Below, one piece after another: positions 4,498 through 5,875 of a stretch of DNA of 5,875 bases. The stretch spans positions 1 to 5,875 of the forward strand of contig DPWC01000182.1 of NCBI GenBank assembly GCA_003529305.1, given 5' to 3'. How positions within the stretch are numbered: position 1 is the first letter of the stretch; each line of letters opens with the position of its first letter. Position numbers and translations under genes: made by a program. This DNA is from Actinomycetota bacterium. Lineage in GTDB: Bacteria > Actinomycetota > Actinomycetes > UBA12327. Below the pieces are notes generated by a model. The model did no database searches, was not told the DNA's origin, and saw only the letters and a list, made by a program, of their open reading frames with translations.

Positions 4498-5709
4498 CTA
4501 CCCCGCCTGCCCTAGGAACTTCGCGATCCGCCCGACGCCTTGGACAAGGTCGTCATCACCAAGTGCATACGACAACCGCAGGTAACCAGGTGTGCCGAAC
4601 GCTTCACCCGGCACCACCGCTACCTCAACCTCATCGAGCAACAGTGCTGAGAGCTCTTGAGTGTCGTGCGCAACATGACCACCGATGTTGCGGCCCAGCA
4701 GCTCTTTGACCGACGGGTAGGCGTAGAACGCACCGAAGGGCTCGGGGCAAGTCACGCCGGGGATGTCATTGAGCATCGACACCATCAATCGGCGCCGGCG
4801 ATCAAAGGCCTCGCGCATCTGTGCCACGGCAGAAAGGTCACCGGTCACCGCGGCAAGGGCCGCTTTTTGCGCCACATTGGAGACATTTGAGGTGGCGTGC
4901 GATTGCAGGTTGCCTGCCGCCTTGATGATGTCCGCTGGACCGATCATCCAACCCACACGCCAACCGGTCATCGCAAAAGTCTTAGCCACTCCGTTGACGA
5001 TCACACACTGCTCAGCAAGCCCCGGCACCAGTGCAGGCATCGAGGTGAACTGTGCATCGCCGTAGATCAGGTGCTCGTAGATCTCGTCGGTGACAACCCA
5101 CAAGCCTTTTTCCAACGCCCACTCGCCGATCGCGCGCACCTGCTCGGCCGGATACACCGCACCCGTCGGGTTTGACGGTGAGACAAACAGCAGCACCTTC
5201 GTGCGATCAGTACGCGCAGCCTCTAACTGCTCCACCGTGGCCAAATACCCGGTGGATTCATCCGTGGTCACGATCACCGGAACGCCACCGGCCAACTGGA
5301 TCGATTCGGGATAGGTGGTCCAGTACGGCGCCTGCACCAACACCTCATCGCCCGGATCTAGCAGCGCAGCGAAGGCGTTATAGATGGCCTGCTTGCCACC
5401 GTTGGTCACCAACACCTGTGCGGCATCAACAGCAAACTGACTATCGCGCAGCGTCTTGGCTGCAATGGCTTCGCGCAGTGCGGGCAGACCAGCCGCGGGG
5501 GTGTAGCGGTGCATCGCCGGATCCGAACACGCGGCGATGGCGGCTTGCACGATGTAGTCCGGTGTTGGGAAGTCCGGTTCACCAGCACCAAAGCCGATCA
5601 CCGGACGACCCTGCGCCTTCAGGGCCTTAGCCCGAGCATCCACGGCCAAGGTGGCCGATTCAGCGATAGCGCCGATGCGACGCGAGACCCGAGTGCGCGG
5701 TGCAGTCAT
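4498..5709 (-). CDS. aspC: Pyridoxal-phosphate aspartate aminotransferase (class I-gamma)
   Basis: This cytosolic enzyme would move the amino group between aspartate and 2-oxoglutarate, linking the TCA cycle to amino-acid synthesis; relatives also act on prephenate or aromatic substrates. In the 403-residue product (ATG 5709) the fold-type I motifs are GAGEPDFPTP (41-50), APYWTTYPE (127-135), SPSNPTG (177-183, Asn180), DEIY (208-211, with Asp208 contacting the pyridine nitrogen and Tyr211 the PLP O3'), NGVAKTFAMTGWRVGW (239-254, Lys243 as the Schiff-base lysine and Arg251 for phosphate) and GYLRLSYA (375-382, Arg378 binding the substrate carboxylate). The frame stays open upstream to the window edge, but those 51 extra residues are Arg/Cys-rich and unlike the family, whereas MTAPRTRVSRRIGAIAESAT is a normal start. 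The pentapeptide gene follows on the same strand. Confidence 0.93.
   Translation of the reverse strand: MTAPRTRVSRRIGAIAESATLAVDARAKALKAQGRPVIGFGAGEPDFPTPDYIVQAAIAACSDPAMHRYTPAAGLPALREAIAAKTLRDSQFAVDAAQVLVTNGGKQAIYNAFAALLDPGDEVLVQAPYWTTYPESIQLAGGVPVIVTTDESTGYLATVEQLEAARTDRTKVLLFVSPSNPTGAVYPAEQVRAIGEWALEKGLWVVTDEIYEHLIYGDAQFTSMPALVPGLAEQCVIVNGVAKTFAMTGWRVGWMIGPADIIKAAGNLQSHATSNVSNVAQKAALAAVTGDLSAVAQMREAFDRRRRLMVSMLNDIPGVTCPEPFGAFYAYPSVKELLGRNIGGHVAHDTQELSALLLDEVEVAVVPGEAFGTPGYLRLSYALGDDDLVQGVGRIAKFLGQAG
5495..5527. repeat. 33-bp direct repeat, copy inside aspC
   Basis: This segment encodes SDPAMHRYTPA (residues 62-72) in a conserved part of AspC. It matches 5843-5875 at 32 of 33 bases, the difference being T5504 against C5852. 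It is listed as the parental copy because it sits in intact, conserved coding sequence. Confidence 0.9.
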
Positions 5710-5780
5710 GGCCGAATCGTCCCACTTGGTGGGCAAGCAGCGCCTCAGGGTCCGGTGGGCTGCCCCTTCAGTCCCTCGCC

Positions 5781-5786
5781 TACACT
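5781..5786 (+). promoter_or_regulatory. Possible divergent -10 element TACACT
   Basis: TACACT fits TANNNT and is followed by TTGCACC. It points away from aspC, toward the right edge. No good -35 is visible at 17-18 bp. In several actinobacteria I recall tRNA-Trp and secE-nusG lying next to aspC, so a promoter facing that way would be plausible, but no such gene can be seen here. Confidence 0.25.
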
Positions 5787-5793
5787 TGCACCT

Positions 5794-5818
5794 CTGGCGA
5801 AAACCACCCTTGCGCCAG
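5794..5818. promoter_or_regulatory. Inverted repeat CTGGCG/CGCCAG upstream of aspC
   Basis: CTGGCG (5794-5799) and CGCCAG (5813-5818) form a 6-bp stem around 13 bases. It would lie in the leader of a plus-strand transcript from the TACACT element, or in the upstream DNA of aspC. A smaller repeat, CCCAC-TTG-GTGGG (5721-5733), lies nearer the aspC start and could be an operator. Both are short, and no function is assigned. Confidence 0.25.
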
Positions 5819-5842
5819 CATGCCCGCATCCGGGAACGGACA

Positions 5843-5875
5843 GCGGGGGTGCAGCGGTGCATCGCCGGATCCGAA
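5843..5875. repeat. 33-bp direct repeat, copy at the window's right edge
   Basis: This near-copy of 5495-5527 lies outside any convincing gene and runs into the end of the sequence, so its true length is unknown. It is 348 bp (116 codons) from the other copy, which keeps it in the aspC reading frame. It supplies the upstream ATG (5862) that would artificially lengthen the aspC frame. Confidence 0.85.

Noticed and set aside
5843..5862. Start of a tRNA on the plus strand (GGGGGTGCAGC resembles an acceptor stem and D-arm start)
   Set aside because: The sequence matches the interior of aspC almost perfectly, has C where tRNAs have U8, and the rest of a tRNA is not present before the edge.

Overview
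The window most likely comes from a moderately GC-rich member of the Actinomycetota. Sampled 60-base lines run about 57-70% GC in the housekeeping genes. Supporting signs are a GTG-initiated murB with no Shine-Dalgarno sequence but a TANNNT -10 element placed for a leaderless transcript, a class I-gamma aspartate aminotransferase with the NGVAKTFAMTGWRVGW lysine loop that I associate with actinobacterial AspC, and a glycosyltransferase directly before murB. No 16S or other decisive marker is present, so a finer assignment would be guesswork.

Layout. On the plus strand are the 3' end of a family 2 glycosyltransferase (1-593), murB (618-1664) and a 92-residue protein with two predicted membrane helices (1681-1959), spaced 24 and 16 bases apart. 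A 231-base intergenic region (1960-2190) follows, with several short inverted repeats and no convincing gene. Two genes converge on it from the minus strand: a 734-residue pentapeptide repeat protein (2191-4395) and, upstream of it, an aspC-type aminotransferase (4498-5709). The last 166 bases are the upstream region of aspC, with a possible divergent promoter. They end in a 33-base near-copy of an internal segment of aspC, which looks more like an assembly edge artefact than biology.

The plus-strand group is cell-envelope work: peptidoglycan precursor synthesis (MurB), a glycosyltransferase and a small membrane protein. AspC is central amino-acid metabolism. The pentapeptide repeat gene is the accessory element. 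It is lower in GC than its neighbours (about 48-60% outside its repeats), has its own possible promoter and a perfect 20-base inverted repeat in its leader, and is built of blocks of A(D/N)LxG pentads.

The most notable result is the internal order of that protein. Four linkers interrupt the pentad blocks, and in each one exactly 23 residues separate the leucine of an LP motif from the first leucine of the following pentad run. Every linker therefore shifts the pentad register by three residues. A fifth LP motif begins 15 residues before the stop. Perfect 15-bp, 30-bp and coil-length DNA duplications within the gene suggest recent growth by tandem duplication. Its function cannot be read from the sequence.
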